Source: Parcubacteria group bacterium
Lineage (GTDB): Bacteria; Patescibacteriota; Minisyncoccia; Phycocordibacterales; Phycocordibacteraceae
DNA: 39,787 nucleotides
Direction of reading: 5' to 3'
NCBI GenBank assembly: GCA_028286825.1
Contig: JAQBQV010000022.1
Coordinates: 1 to 39,787, forward strand
Shown here: positions 18,611 through 26,120 of the stretch, in pieces
Layout: the number at the start of each line of letters is the position of its first letter
Position numbering within the stretch: the stretch's first letter is position 1
The notes under the pieces: model-generated
The model's input: the letters and a program-made list of their open reading frames with translations, nothing else
Told to the model about the DNA's origin: nothing
The model's database searches: none
Position numbers and translations under genes: made by a program

Positions 18611-19293
18611 TCTACCTTTTTTACGGATCTGATGTTGAGAAGGTTCGATCCAAAGCCTTTGAGTGGGTGGCAAAGGCGCGTGCTAAGGAGCCGAACTTGG
18701 CCTATGTACGGCTCGCTCGTGAGGAGTTGAGCGCGAGCGTACTTGAGGATGCTACTCTCTCGGGAGGACTCTTTATTCAGCGACTTCTCGTGCTCATTGA
18801 CGATCCGTACCCAACATTGCGTGTGGCAAATGACGAAGAAGAGGGCGACGAGGTAGGAGTGAGCGCTCTTGACGAGTATATTGATGCGCTCGCAGTCTCT
18901 GATAACGCAATTGTACTTGTGGCACCGAAACTAGGAGCGATAAAAGTAAAGAAGCTCGCACCTAAGGCGAAGGTTGAATACAAATATGACAAGCCGGTCT
19001 CCCGTATGCTTGAGCGCGGGTTCAACAGCAGCTTGGTAAACGCGCTAGGGAGCCGCTCACCTGACAAACTGTGGCTTGAGGTACAAAGAGCCTTGCGAGC
19101 TGGTGACGCGCCTGAAATGCTTCATGGCCTCCTCCATTGGAAAGCACGTGATCTGCTGGAGAAGGGAAGCCGCGCGTGGGGTCCGCGTGAATCTCGCGAG
19201 CTCTCGCTCCAGCTGATTGAACTGCTACAGTCATCGCGGCGTGGCGGCCTTGGTCTCGACATAGCGCTTGAGAAGTTTTCGCTCTCTATTTAA
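18607..19293 (+). CDS. DNA polymerase III delta-subunit-like protein (divergent, short)
   Basis: MIYLFYGSDVEKVRSKAFEWV start pattern and helical C-terminus; overlaps the polA stop. Confidence 0.55.
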   Translation: MIYLFYGSDVEKVRSKAFEWVAKARAKEPNLAYVRLAREELSASVLEDATLSGGLFIQRLLVLIDDPYPTLRVANDEEEGDEVGVSALDEYIDALAVSDNAIVLVAPKLGAIKVKKLAPKAKVEYKYDKPVSRMLERGFNSSLVNALGSRSPDKLWLEVQRALRAGDAPEMLHGLLHWKARDLLEKGSRAWGPRESRELSLQLIELLQSSRRGGLGLDIALEKFSLSI

Positions 19294-19324
19294 AAATATT
19301 TAGAAAATGATAGTGTGCCTATAC

Positions 19325-19515
19325 GCGCCTGTATGGAAAACCTGCAGCGCGGCAGTTCGATGAGAAGGATATCGAGTCAGTTTTCTTAAGCGCGCCCGTA
19401 TGGAGTACCATACTGTGTGCTCAACTAGATTGTGCATTAAGCGCTCGCGCCGTATAGATTACTATACTGTGCGCTCGCTCGGAGTGAGAGAATACGAGCA
19501 TACTCAATTCTCTCA
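19325..19515. repeat. Imperfect repeats and hairpins upstream of tRNA-Lys
   Basis: GTATGGagtaCCATAC (19398-19413) and GTATAGattaCTATAC (19452-19467), each preceded by CGCGCC(C)G as at the tRNA-Lys 5' end; plus TGAGAGAAT(19485-19493)/ATTCTCTCA(19507-19515). Confidence 0.6.
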
Positions 19516-19524
19516 TCCTCGCTC

Positions 19525-19597
19525 GCGCCCGTAGCTCAGCTGGTAGAGCAGCTCCCTTTTAAGGAGAAGGTCGCAGGATCGTTCCCTGCCGGGCGCA
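19525..19597 (+). tRNA. tRNA-Lys(TTT), CCA not encoded
   Basis: Acceptor GCGCCCG/CGGGCGC, anticodon loop CTTTTAA, T-arm GCAGGATCGTTCCCTGC. Confidence 0.93.
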
Positions 19598-19643
19598 CAT
19601 AAAGACAAAACCTGCCGCAGGGCAGGTTTTGTCTTTATGTGCG
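19594..19643. terminator. Perfect palindrome at tRNA-Lys 3' end (terminator-like)
   Basis: CGCACATAAAGACAAAACCTGCC gcag GGCAGGTTTTGTCTTTATGTGCG, starting inside the acceptor strand. Confidence 0.75.
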
Positions 19644-19684
19644 AGCCGTAGCGATGTATGGCTAGCAAGTCACACCCGCGAGGC

Positions 19685-19733
19685 GGGGTCGCGGAAATTT
19701 AGTTGTGACGACAACTAAATTATCTGTGACCCC
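19685..19733 (+). repeat. tRNA-trailer element, family A core
   Basis: GGGGTCgcgga AATTTAGTTGT gacg ACAACTAAATT atctgtGACCCC; homologous copies at 23185-23235 (opposite strand), 29702-29762, 35201-35238. Confidence 0.7.
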
Positions 19734-19745
19734 AAAAGGTGATGG

Positions 19746-20699
19746 TTAGTAACTAAATGCGTCTACTGTTTTGTAATTCGCATCAAGTAGTTTCACCACT
19801 TCGTATTGGTTACGCCAGAGGTGTTTGGCAAGCCCTAGATACACGTGCCAGGTGTTCCCAGCAAAATCGGGATCAGCACTATGTGTAACAGCACACCCGT
19901 TGTAGTTGAGGTATTGCAGTACAAACTTCTTGCATGTAGCGGAAATATTTTTTGGCGGGAATTGCACTGTCTGACAACGCGGTAGCGTATTCACATAGTC
20001 GACACACGATGCGTCGCGAATATAGTATTGGCCGTAGTGTGCGATGAGTTCGTCAGAGGGAGAAGGGCATATTTGTGGAAGAGGGGGGGTGAATTGTTGA
20101 AAAGTACTAAAGTATCCCGTGCACTTGTTCTCGCGAAAAGAAAAGCCAACGGGAGATTTGCCGGATGAAATAAACGCGCGTTCTCCTGGAGAAAGTGAGA
20201 TAGGTGATAGCTGATTAACGACCCCTACAGTCGGAGCTGCCGTTCCTAATGGAATGACTGCTGACTTTCCCGTAGCTTCGCTCACAAGATGCCAACCGGA
20301 GACAGGAATAAGCATTCCTGCATTTTGAGCGGCAGATATTTGCACATATTCGTTGTTCGCGTTCGATGAACTAGCATTCGACACATAGTTGCTCAACGAA
20401 ATGAGTGTTCGATACACTGACGGCGTTCCAAACGGTGTTCCGTATGTTTGAGCTGGTATTGACGAACCGAAATTAGTAGAGAGGCTTCCGTCATTTGAAG
20501 AGCCCGGGAGAGTGACGTTTGATTTGCCGATACTATACGCAGCACGCGGGAATTGGAGGTAGGTGCCCCCACCAAGTTCTTGAGGCTGAGCAAGCGTTGG
20601 GCCGGTAAAGGCAAGAGGGTGAAGTGGGCCGCCAACGGCAATCCAAACTATAAAAATAAAGGCGAATACTCCGACAAAAAACCACGCATCATTCTCCAT
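19746..20699 (-). CDS. Membrane-anchored hypothetical protein, lamin-tail-like central region, Cys-rich C-terminus
   Basis: N-terminal TM; IPVSGWHLVSEATGKSAVIPLG...ISLSPGERAFISSGKSPVGFSFRENKCTGYF. Confidence 0.6.
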   Translation of the reverse strand: MENDAWFFVGVFAFIFIVWIAVGGPLHPLAFTGPTLAQPQELGGGTYLQFPRAAYSIGKSNVTLPGSSNDGSLSTNFGSSIPAQTYGTPFGTPSVYRTLISLSNYVSNASSSNANNEYVQISAAQNAGMLIPVSGWHLVSEATGKSAVIPLGTAAPTVGVVNQLSPISLSPGERAFISSGKSPVGFSFRENKCTGYFSTFQQFTPPLPQICPSPSDELIAHYGQYYIRDASCVDYVNTLPRCQTVQFPPKNISATCKKFVLQYLNYNGCAVTHSADPDFAGNTWHVYLGLAKHLWRNQYEVVKLLDANYKTVDAFSY

Positions 20700-20716
20700 A
20701 CTCGGATTGTAACAAA

Positions 20717-21259
20717 TTAGCTCACAGAGAGTGCCGCCTTTAGGCGAACATCTTTGCCTACTGCGCTATCGGGAATAGACTGAAGTGCCTTACGTGCTTC
20801 GCGCTCGGTATACCCAAGAGCGACCAGTGTGTCGAAGATTTCATTGTCGTCATTGTCATGGACGCGTGGCCCGACCTTATCAGCAAGCTCAACGAGCATC
20901 TTCTCAGCACTCTTTTTACCAAGACCAACTACTTTCGTGAGGTAATTAAGGTCCCGAGAGCCAATCGCGCCCTCAATCGACTCTTTAGGTGCACGACGAA
21001 GCACAGAAAGCGCAGTTTTAGGGCCGATTCCTGACACAGTAAGAATGAGCTCAAAGAAGTCACGATCACCACTTGTTCTAAAGCCATAGAGCTCGAGTCC
21101 GTCTTGCTTAAGCACGAGATGGGTCATGAGAGACACTTCGCTTCCAAGAATTAGTCCATCTGGGCTTGGCATCCGCACCTCTATCCCGAAACCAGCGACT
21201 TCGACGACTGCGCTCACAAGGCCTATTTCAAGTATTTTGCCGCGTATCTGTCTGATCAT
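20717..21259 (-). CDS. ruvA: Holliday junction DNA helicase RuvA
   Basis: MIRQIRGKILEIGLVSAVVEVAGFGIEV; FFELILTVSGIGPKTALSVL; VGLGKKSAEKMLVEL. Confidence 0.95.
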   Translation of the reverse strand: MIRQIRGKILEIGLVSAVVEVAGFGIEVRMPSPDGLILGSEVSLMTHLVLKQDGLELYGFRTSGDRDFFELILTVSGIGPKTALSVLRRAPKESIEGAIGSRDLNYLTKVVGLGKKSAEKMLVELADKVGPRVHDNDDNEIFDTLVALGYTEREARKALQSIPDSAVGKDVRLKAALSVS

Positions 21260-21348
21260 AGGGACATGGTACCATCCCACCGGTCTATCGATCGGTAGGC
21301 GACTACAGTTGCCTTCAGAGGGGAGATAGCGTATATATAAAAGAACAT

Positions 21349-21615
21349 ATGGCAATCACCAGTTCAGCTAAAAAGGCAATCCGCGCTGCGGCACGCAAGC
21401 ACGTGTTTAACCTGCGCCGTAAGGACACACTTCGCGACACAACGAAGTCGCTCACCAAGGCTCTCGTAGCAAAGGATGTGGCTGGAGCAGAGAAAATGCT
21501 TTCGGCGGCATACAAGGCAATCGATAAAGCGAAGAAGCGAGGGGTCATTAAAGGCAATACGGCTGATCGAAAAAAGTCTCGTCTCGCGCTCGCGATCAAA
21601 CGAGCAAAGGCATAA
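21349..21615 (+). CDS. rpsT: 30S ribosomal protein S20
   Basis: MAITSSAKKAIRAAARKHVFNLRRKDTLRDTTKSL...KKRGVIKGNTADRKKSRLALAIKRAKA. Confidence 0.93.
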   Translation: MAITSSAKKAIRAAARKHVFNLRRKDTLRDTTKSLTKALVAKDVAGAEKMLSAAYKAIDKAKKRGVIKGNTADRKKSRLALAIKRAKA

Positions 21616-21620
21616 GAAAA

Positions 21621-21646
21621 TCGCCCGAAAGGGCGAGTTTCTTTTT
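21621..21646 (+). terminator. Rho-independent terminator of rpsT
   Basis: TCGCCCgaaaGGGCGAGTTTCTTTTT. Confidence 0.8.
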
Positions 21647-21647
21647 A

Positions 21648-21804
21648 TGTGCTTCCGGACGGAAACGAAACTTACAGTTTCAGTAGACCTTGTGGATTTT
21701 CTCTTCGCACAAAAATGCTTGAGAAATGCGCACAAGGTTTTCGATTCCGTCACGCACGCCTCCCAGGCGTGCTCGAAAGCACCATCCTCGCCCTGGCTCG
21801 TCTG
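21648..21804 (-). repeat. tRNA-trailer element, family B (tRNA-Arg-CCG)
   Basis: TGTGCTTCCGGACGGAAACGAA (21648-21669) repeats tRNA 3' end 21803-21824 (21/22); inverted tail TTCGATTCCGTC-[hairpin 21752-21773]-CGAAAGCAC; core stem ACCTTGTG/CACAAGGT. Confidence 0.75.
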
Positions 21805-21876
21805 TGCTTCCGGACGGAATCGAACCGTCATCACCTCCTTCGGAGGGAGGCATTGTATCCATTCAACTACGGAAGC
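21805..21876 (-). tRNA. tRNA-Arg(CCG)
   Basis: GCTTCCG/CGGAAGC acceptor, CCTCC-CTCCGAA-GGAGG anticodon arm, GACGG TTCGATT CCGTC. Confidence 0.92.
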
Positions 21877-21907
21877 CTGCTCGTGTGTCTAGTATACTGT
21901 GGGAGTT

Positions 21908-23044
21908 ATGAAAATATTAATCGTGGGCGGCGGCATCGGAGGACTTACCCTCGGTGCTTTTTTACAAGACACAGAAATTGAGTTCGAGATTGTTGAGAAA
22001 GCAAAAGAGCCCTTGGGTGGCTATCTTCTGGTGATGTGGGACAATGCTCGCGATGTGCTCGCGAAGCTCGGGCTCGCGGAAAAATTTGATACGGAGGGAA
22101 CACCAATCCACCACTATATGATGCGCACAGGAAGCGGTGAGCTTCTGCGCGACTACAATCTCAAGGATTTCAATGTGAATTACGGTAGCGCAATCACCAT
22201 GATCGCCCGCAAAGATCTGTGCGAGTGGTTAACGGGCAAAATAGGAGAGGGAAAGATTAGTCGAGGAGTGACCATGACGGCGATAGAACAGAAAGCTGCA
22301 ATTGTCCGCGTCACATTGAGTAACGGTGAGATAAGAGAATACGATGCTGTTATCGGCGCCGACGGCGTGCATTCGAGTGTGCGCGAAATGCTCTTCAAGA
22401 AGCATGTTGAGTCGTATGAAAATTGGCGAAGTTGGTGGGTGTGGATTGATCGAGACAAGAGCGCGTCGGCGACGGTCACTGAGTATGTTGAGCCAAAAGA
22501 ATTTACGCTTGTCTTTAGTGGTAGAGAAAAGGCTCTCGCAATACTCACCGCACCTGTTGATCACAAAATATGGGATACCCCTGAGGGACGGATTGATCGA
22601 CTACGTACCGTCTTTAAGGATGAGTCAGTGCTAGTCCCTGAAATATTTGAGTCACTTAAAGACACCGATGTTATGCCGGCGGATCTCATTGAAGTAAGGG
22701 TACGCGAATGGGTGAAAGGTCGTGTGGCAATTATGGGAGACGCTGCGCACAGCTTTGGGCCGCACGCAGGTCTCGGTGGTTCCATGGCTATGGAAGATGC
22801 ATATATTCTCGCGGGCGAACTACTCAAAGTTAACGAGAACGTATCTGTCGAAAAGGCGCTAATAAATTACCAGAAAATACGTCGGCCACGGATCGTTGCT
22901 GCAAAAAGGCTCAATGAGAGGATGCGATTTTATACGCTTATCAAATCAAATGTGGTTCGGAAACTGGCTAATACGGTGATGAAGCTCTTACCCGAACAAT
23001 TTTTGGTAGGACAGTATGCACGACTGCTGAGAGAGGAGATTTAA
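21908..23044 (+). CDS. FAD-dependent monooxygenase (UbiH/PHBH-type fold)
   Basis: MKILIVGGGIGGLTLGAFLQ Rossmann motif; GRVAIMGDAAHSFGPHAGLGGSMAMEDAYILA. Confidence 0.9.
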   Translation: MKILIVGGGIGGLTLGAFLQDTEIEFEIVEKAKEPLGGYLLVMWDNARDVLAKLGLAEKFDTEGTPIHHYMMRTGSGELLRDYNLKDFNVNYGSAITMIARKDLCEWLTGKIGEGKISRGVTMTAIEQKAAIVRVTLSNGEIREYDAVIGADGVHSSVREMLFKKHVESYENWRSWWVWIDRDKSASATVTEYVEPKEFTLVFSGREKALAILTAPVDHKIWDTPEGRIDRLRTVFKDESVLVPEIFESLKDTDVMPADLIEVRVREWVKGRVAIMGDAAHSFGPHAGLGGSMAMEDAYILAGELLKVNENVSVEKALINYQKIRRPRIVAAKRLNERMRFYTLIKSNVVRKLANTVMKLLPEQFLVGQYARLLREEI

Positions 23045-23049
23045 AGACC

Positions 23050-23374
23050 AGGACCGCGAGTACGCTTATCGATCCTTACAGGGCAGTATGCCCTACTGAT
23101 TTTCTGTTCGCTCCGCTCCATAAAATGCTGATAAGGATTTCGATTCCTGGCTGCACGTCTCCCAAGACGTGCGTGAGAGCACTTGTGGTCACGGATAGTT
23201 CAGTTGTCGTCGCAACTGAACTCCCTCGACCACCACAAGAGTACTCCCAATCTCTAATCGCTTCGCTCAAGAGATCGAGGTCGCCCGGCTCGCGGTTTTG
23301 CGTGCTCGCAAAACATCGCTGCGTCCAGCACATCAACACAAACACCTGCCGCAGGGCAGGTGTTTGTGTTGATG
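23050..23374 (-). repeat. Composite tRNA-trailer element (families A and B) after tRNA-Arg-GCG
   Basis: 24-bp perfect palindrome 23327-23378; family A hairpin 23185-23235; inverted tail TTCGATTCCTGG(23139-23150)-[hairpin]-TGAGAGCAC(23174-23182); family B core beyond. Confidence 0.75.
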
Positions 23375-23446
23375 TGCTCTCACCAGGAATCGAACCTGGA
23401 TTTCTCCCTTCGCAGGGGAGTGTCCTATCCGTTGAACGATGAGAGC
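23375..23446 (-). tRNA. tRNA-Arg(GCG)
   Basis: GCTCTCA/TGAGAGC acceptor; anticodon arm CTCCC-CTGCGAA-GGGAG; CCAGG TTCGATT CCTGG. Confidence 0.9.
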
Positions 23447-23515
23447 GATTTTCGTTTCTGAGGAGCGCACCACGCCGAATTCATTCACCGTCGCATGTGC
23501 CACATTAAATGTATA

Positions 23516-23989
23516 TCAGAATCCCAGCCAAGCCGCTACCAAGTCGCTTAGGCTGTGCGTGTGTTCTTCTTCCTCCACATGCTCAAGGAAATAGGCATAG
23601 ATCGCATCCGGATCGACACCTTCAAGCGGAATGATTAGGTGGGGGTGAAGCCAGCTCTTCGTCTTGATAGAGATCATCGGCGGATACTCACCCTCAATGT
23701 CTTCCAGAACACAAAACGAGATCATTGCGCTAAACGCGTGCAATTGGTCCCCAATGTAGATACCTTGCTCAACGAGGCGGAAGCGGTGCAATGGGGGTGC
23801 TTTTGCAGCATGGAGCGCGAGTGTGATAGCCGCGACGATAATTAAGAGACCAAATAAATAATTACTAAAGAGTATTGCAGCAATAGTGCCAGCAACGGCG
23901 ACGATTCCCACTGACCAGTACCAGTCCGAGTCTTTAGGATTATGATCGTATTCTCGTCCTTCCCACTCTAAGAGAGCGTTACGTGGCAT
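23516..23989 (-). CDS. Hypothetical membrane protein
   Basis: DHNPKDSDWYWSVGIVAVAGTIAAILFSNYLFGLLIIVAAITLALHA: TM pair plus soluble C-terminal domain. Confidence 0.65.
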   Translation of the reverse strand: MPRNALLEWEGREYDHNPKDSDWYWSVGIVAVAGTIAAILFSNYLFGLLIIVAAITLALHAAKAPPLHRFRLVEQGIYIGDQLHAFSAMISFCVLEDIEGEYPPMISIKTKSWLHPHLIIPLEGVDPDAIYAYFLEHVEEEEHTHSLSDLVAAWLGF

Positions 23990-24013
23990 AAAAAAAGTAT
24001 ACCACCACCTTAC

Positions 24014-24697
24014 CTACTGGTCGGCGACGCGATACGCATTAACCGTGTTATGTGCCAATCGTGTAGGCTCAGGTAGGCGATGCGTAAGGACACATCGCTT
24101 TGCGATTTCAATGGATTCTGAAAGAGTAATGAGATGTCCTGGAGAGATGAATACCGGTTTAACATTTTTCTTAGTGCGAAGCGCAGCACCGACAATTTCA
24201 TTATGTGCTTTAGGGTCGCGTAAATAGGAGATAGAACCGGGTTCGGCCCCCGGTTCCTCGTAGACGCCTATGAGAACGCTTTTGGCGCACCCTATCGTAG
24301 GTATGCGGAGTATGAGGCCTAAGTGCGTAGCGATACCAAGGCGTCGCGGGTGCGCGATTCCAATCCCATCGACTATAAGTACGTCAGGCTTTTTTTCGAG
24401 TTTCTCCCAGGCTCTTAAGAGCATAGGTATTTCTCGGAACGAAAGCAGTCCAGGGATGTACGGGAATGAAATCTTCTCCTTAACGACGCTGTGAGCAATC
24501 TCTTCGAGCCGAGGGTAGGAGAGTGTAATGAACCCGGCGTAGCCACTGGTTGCAAAGCGGTTCATGCTTACGTCGCAACCACCGATTGTTTTTGGCAGAC
24601 CAGTAAGTGGCACGAGTTTCACCTGTTCGCGCAGCTCTTTTTGAAGCACAACCGCTTCTTTTGGTGTCACATCCCACTCTTGCGCACTAATGCTCAT
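24014..24697 (-). CDS. nfi: Endonuclease V
   Basis: IGGCDVSMNR, YIPGLLSFREIPMLLRAWEKL, VLIVDGIGIAHPRRLGIATHLGLILRIPTIGCAKS. Confidence 0.93.
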   Translation of the reverse strand: MSISAQEWDVTPKEAVVLQKELREQVKLVPLTGLPKTIGGCDVSMNRFATSGYAGFITLSYPRLEEIAHSVVKEKISFPYIPGLLSFREIPMLLRAWEKLEKKPDVLIVDGIGIAHPRRLGIATHLGLILRIPTIGCAKSVLIGVYEEPGAEPGSISYLRDPKAHNEIVGAALRTKKNVKPVFISPGHLITLSESIEIAKRCVLTHRLPEPTRLAHNTVNAYRVADQ

Positions 24698-25944
24698 CAG
24701 GACGTGATAATTACTTTTGAGATACCGAAGATTGATCCTACAGAGTAGTGAGCAGTAAAGCTTACGTCTTTACCGTTAGCGACATAGGGATCCCGCATTA
24801 GGTAGCTGCCACGGCTCCCGCTCGTGAGTACAACGTAGTGCGTGCCGCCGTAGGCATGAATACCGACGACCACGGGATTACCCGTCGCGAGGGTGGCGTC
24901 GATAGTCGCTACTTTATAGCGAGTCGCCGTAGCGCCACCGACGTTGATCGTAAAGAGGAGAAGGCCGCCTGCTGGAGAAAAGTTTGACGGGTTAGCGTTA
25001 ACGCTGACTGGCGTTACATCGTGATAGCCATAGTGGGTGAACATCATTGCCATTGAGGTGACGAGGCATCCAGACGCGGCCAAACGTTCGTTCGTACCGC
25101 TCAAAGGTACATTGCCCCAGATCGTATCGCGCTGACTATAGTAACAGCCCCAATCGTCACAACTGGTTTGATTCGCCAAGAGCTTAGACCCTCCGGCATT
25201 TGTTGTGAAAGCTGAATAGGCGGCAAGTTCCGCTTTTGCTTGCGCCAACAGTTTTTGATAATTCGATTCTTGTGCCTTCGTATCAGCTAGCAGTTGGGCC
25301 TTTGACTGCTTTGTTGCGCTCAGGGATTGTTGCTCAGTGGCAAGAGACTTTTTTTGCGAAGTGAGGACTTCTTGTTTTTGCTTTGAGGCGCTTTGCGAAG
25401 TCGCAAGAGATTGCTTATGTGCCAGGAGTTTTGCAACGTTAGCGCGAATAGCGTGTAGCAGTTGCTCTGAGGAGTCGATCTCGCTCCAGAGCTCAGGTAA
25501 GCTGTGCGAAGAAACCATTTGCGCAACAAGTGGTTGCTCGTCGGCGAGCTGGATATTACGCATGCTGGCGCCGAGAGCGGCTCGGTCTGCATCGATTTCA
25601 CTCTGTGTTTTTGCAATACCACTACCCAGTTGTTTGATCTGAAGTTGCGTACTGTCAATTTGCCGCTGGACGAGCGTTACTTGCGTTTCCAGCTTCTTAC
25701 GCTGTAGGTCAAGAGAATTAATTGCTGCTTGGAGCGTTTTTTTATCAGCACCCACTTTTTGAAGAGCGGCTTGATACTCAGCAATCTTTTGCGTAAGCGA
25801 CGCGATCTGTGAAGTATTGGAATCGATTTGGGCTTGGAGGCTTCCGGTTGTGACGGCTTGAGCAGCTAAGGTACCAGGAAGCAGGGTGACACCAAGAGTG
25901 GCCACACCAAGCACGAGACTAACTAGTACGATGCTTTTTCTCAC
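24697..25944 (-). CDS. Secreted coiled-coil protein with C39-like cysteine peptidase domain
   Basis: Signal peptide; EnvC-like coiled coil; LAASGCLVTSMAMMFTHYG (Cys) and GIHAYGGTHYVVLTSG (His). Confidence 0.8.
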   Translation of the reverse strand: MRKSIVLVSLVLGVATLGVTLLPGTLAAQAVTTGSLQAQIDSNTSQIASLTQKIAEYQAALQKVGADKKTLQAAINSLDLQRKKLETQVTLVQRQIDSTQLQIKQLGSGIAKTQSEIDADRAALGASMRNIQLADEQPLVAQMVSSHSLPELWSEIDSSEQLLHAIRANVAKLLAHKQSLATSQSASKQKQEVLTSQKKSLATEQQSLSATKQSKAQLLADTKAQESNYQKLLAQAKAELAAYSAFTTNAGGSKLLANQTSCDDWGCYYSQRDTIWGNVPLSGTNERLAASGCLVTSMAMMFTHYGYHDVTPVSVNANPSNFSPAGGLLLFTINVGGATATRYKVATIDATLATGNPVVVGIHAYGGTHYVVLTSGSRGSYLMRDPYVANGKDVSFTAHYSVGSIFGISKVIITS

Positions 25945-25969
25945 TAGGGGTATTCTATCAAAATTCGCG

Positions 25970-26120
25970 GCGGAAGGGGTGGTTCGATCCTTACAGGATC
26001 AGTACACCTTGCGGATGATTTGCTCCAAACAGTCGCAAATCACGCTCGCAAGGTCTTCGAATCTCACGAGCCCTGCTACCAGCAGGGCTACCTTCCGCAA
26101 AATTGCGGGGACTGATTTTG
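25970..26120 (-). repeat. tRNA-trailer element, family B (tRNA-Ser)
   Basis: GCGGAAGGGGTG at 25970-25981 repeats the tRNA 3' end 26120-26131; inverted tail interrupted by an AGCCCTGCT/AGCAGGGCT hairpin; core ACCTTGCG/CGCAAGGT. Confidence 0.72.

Noticed and set aside
19294-19524. CRISPR array from repeats near 19.3-19.5 kb
   Set aside because: Repeats are short, imperfect and unevenly spaced, with no spacer pattern or cas genes.
21648-21804. Integron attC site or group I/II intron explanation for tRNA trailer units
   Set aside because: No RYYYAAC/GTTRRRY boxes, integrase or intron catalytic core recognised; tRNA genes remain intact upstream of the units.
21649-21981. ORFs such as 21649..21981, 21726..21911, 23125..23442, 25886..26188, 29601..29801, 30054..30242, 32056..32415 and 34943..35134, many containing GIEP-like motifs
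   Set aside because: They run across or antisense to tRNA genes; the GIEP motif is the translation of an antisense T-loop. Not genuine proteins.
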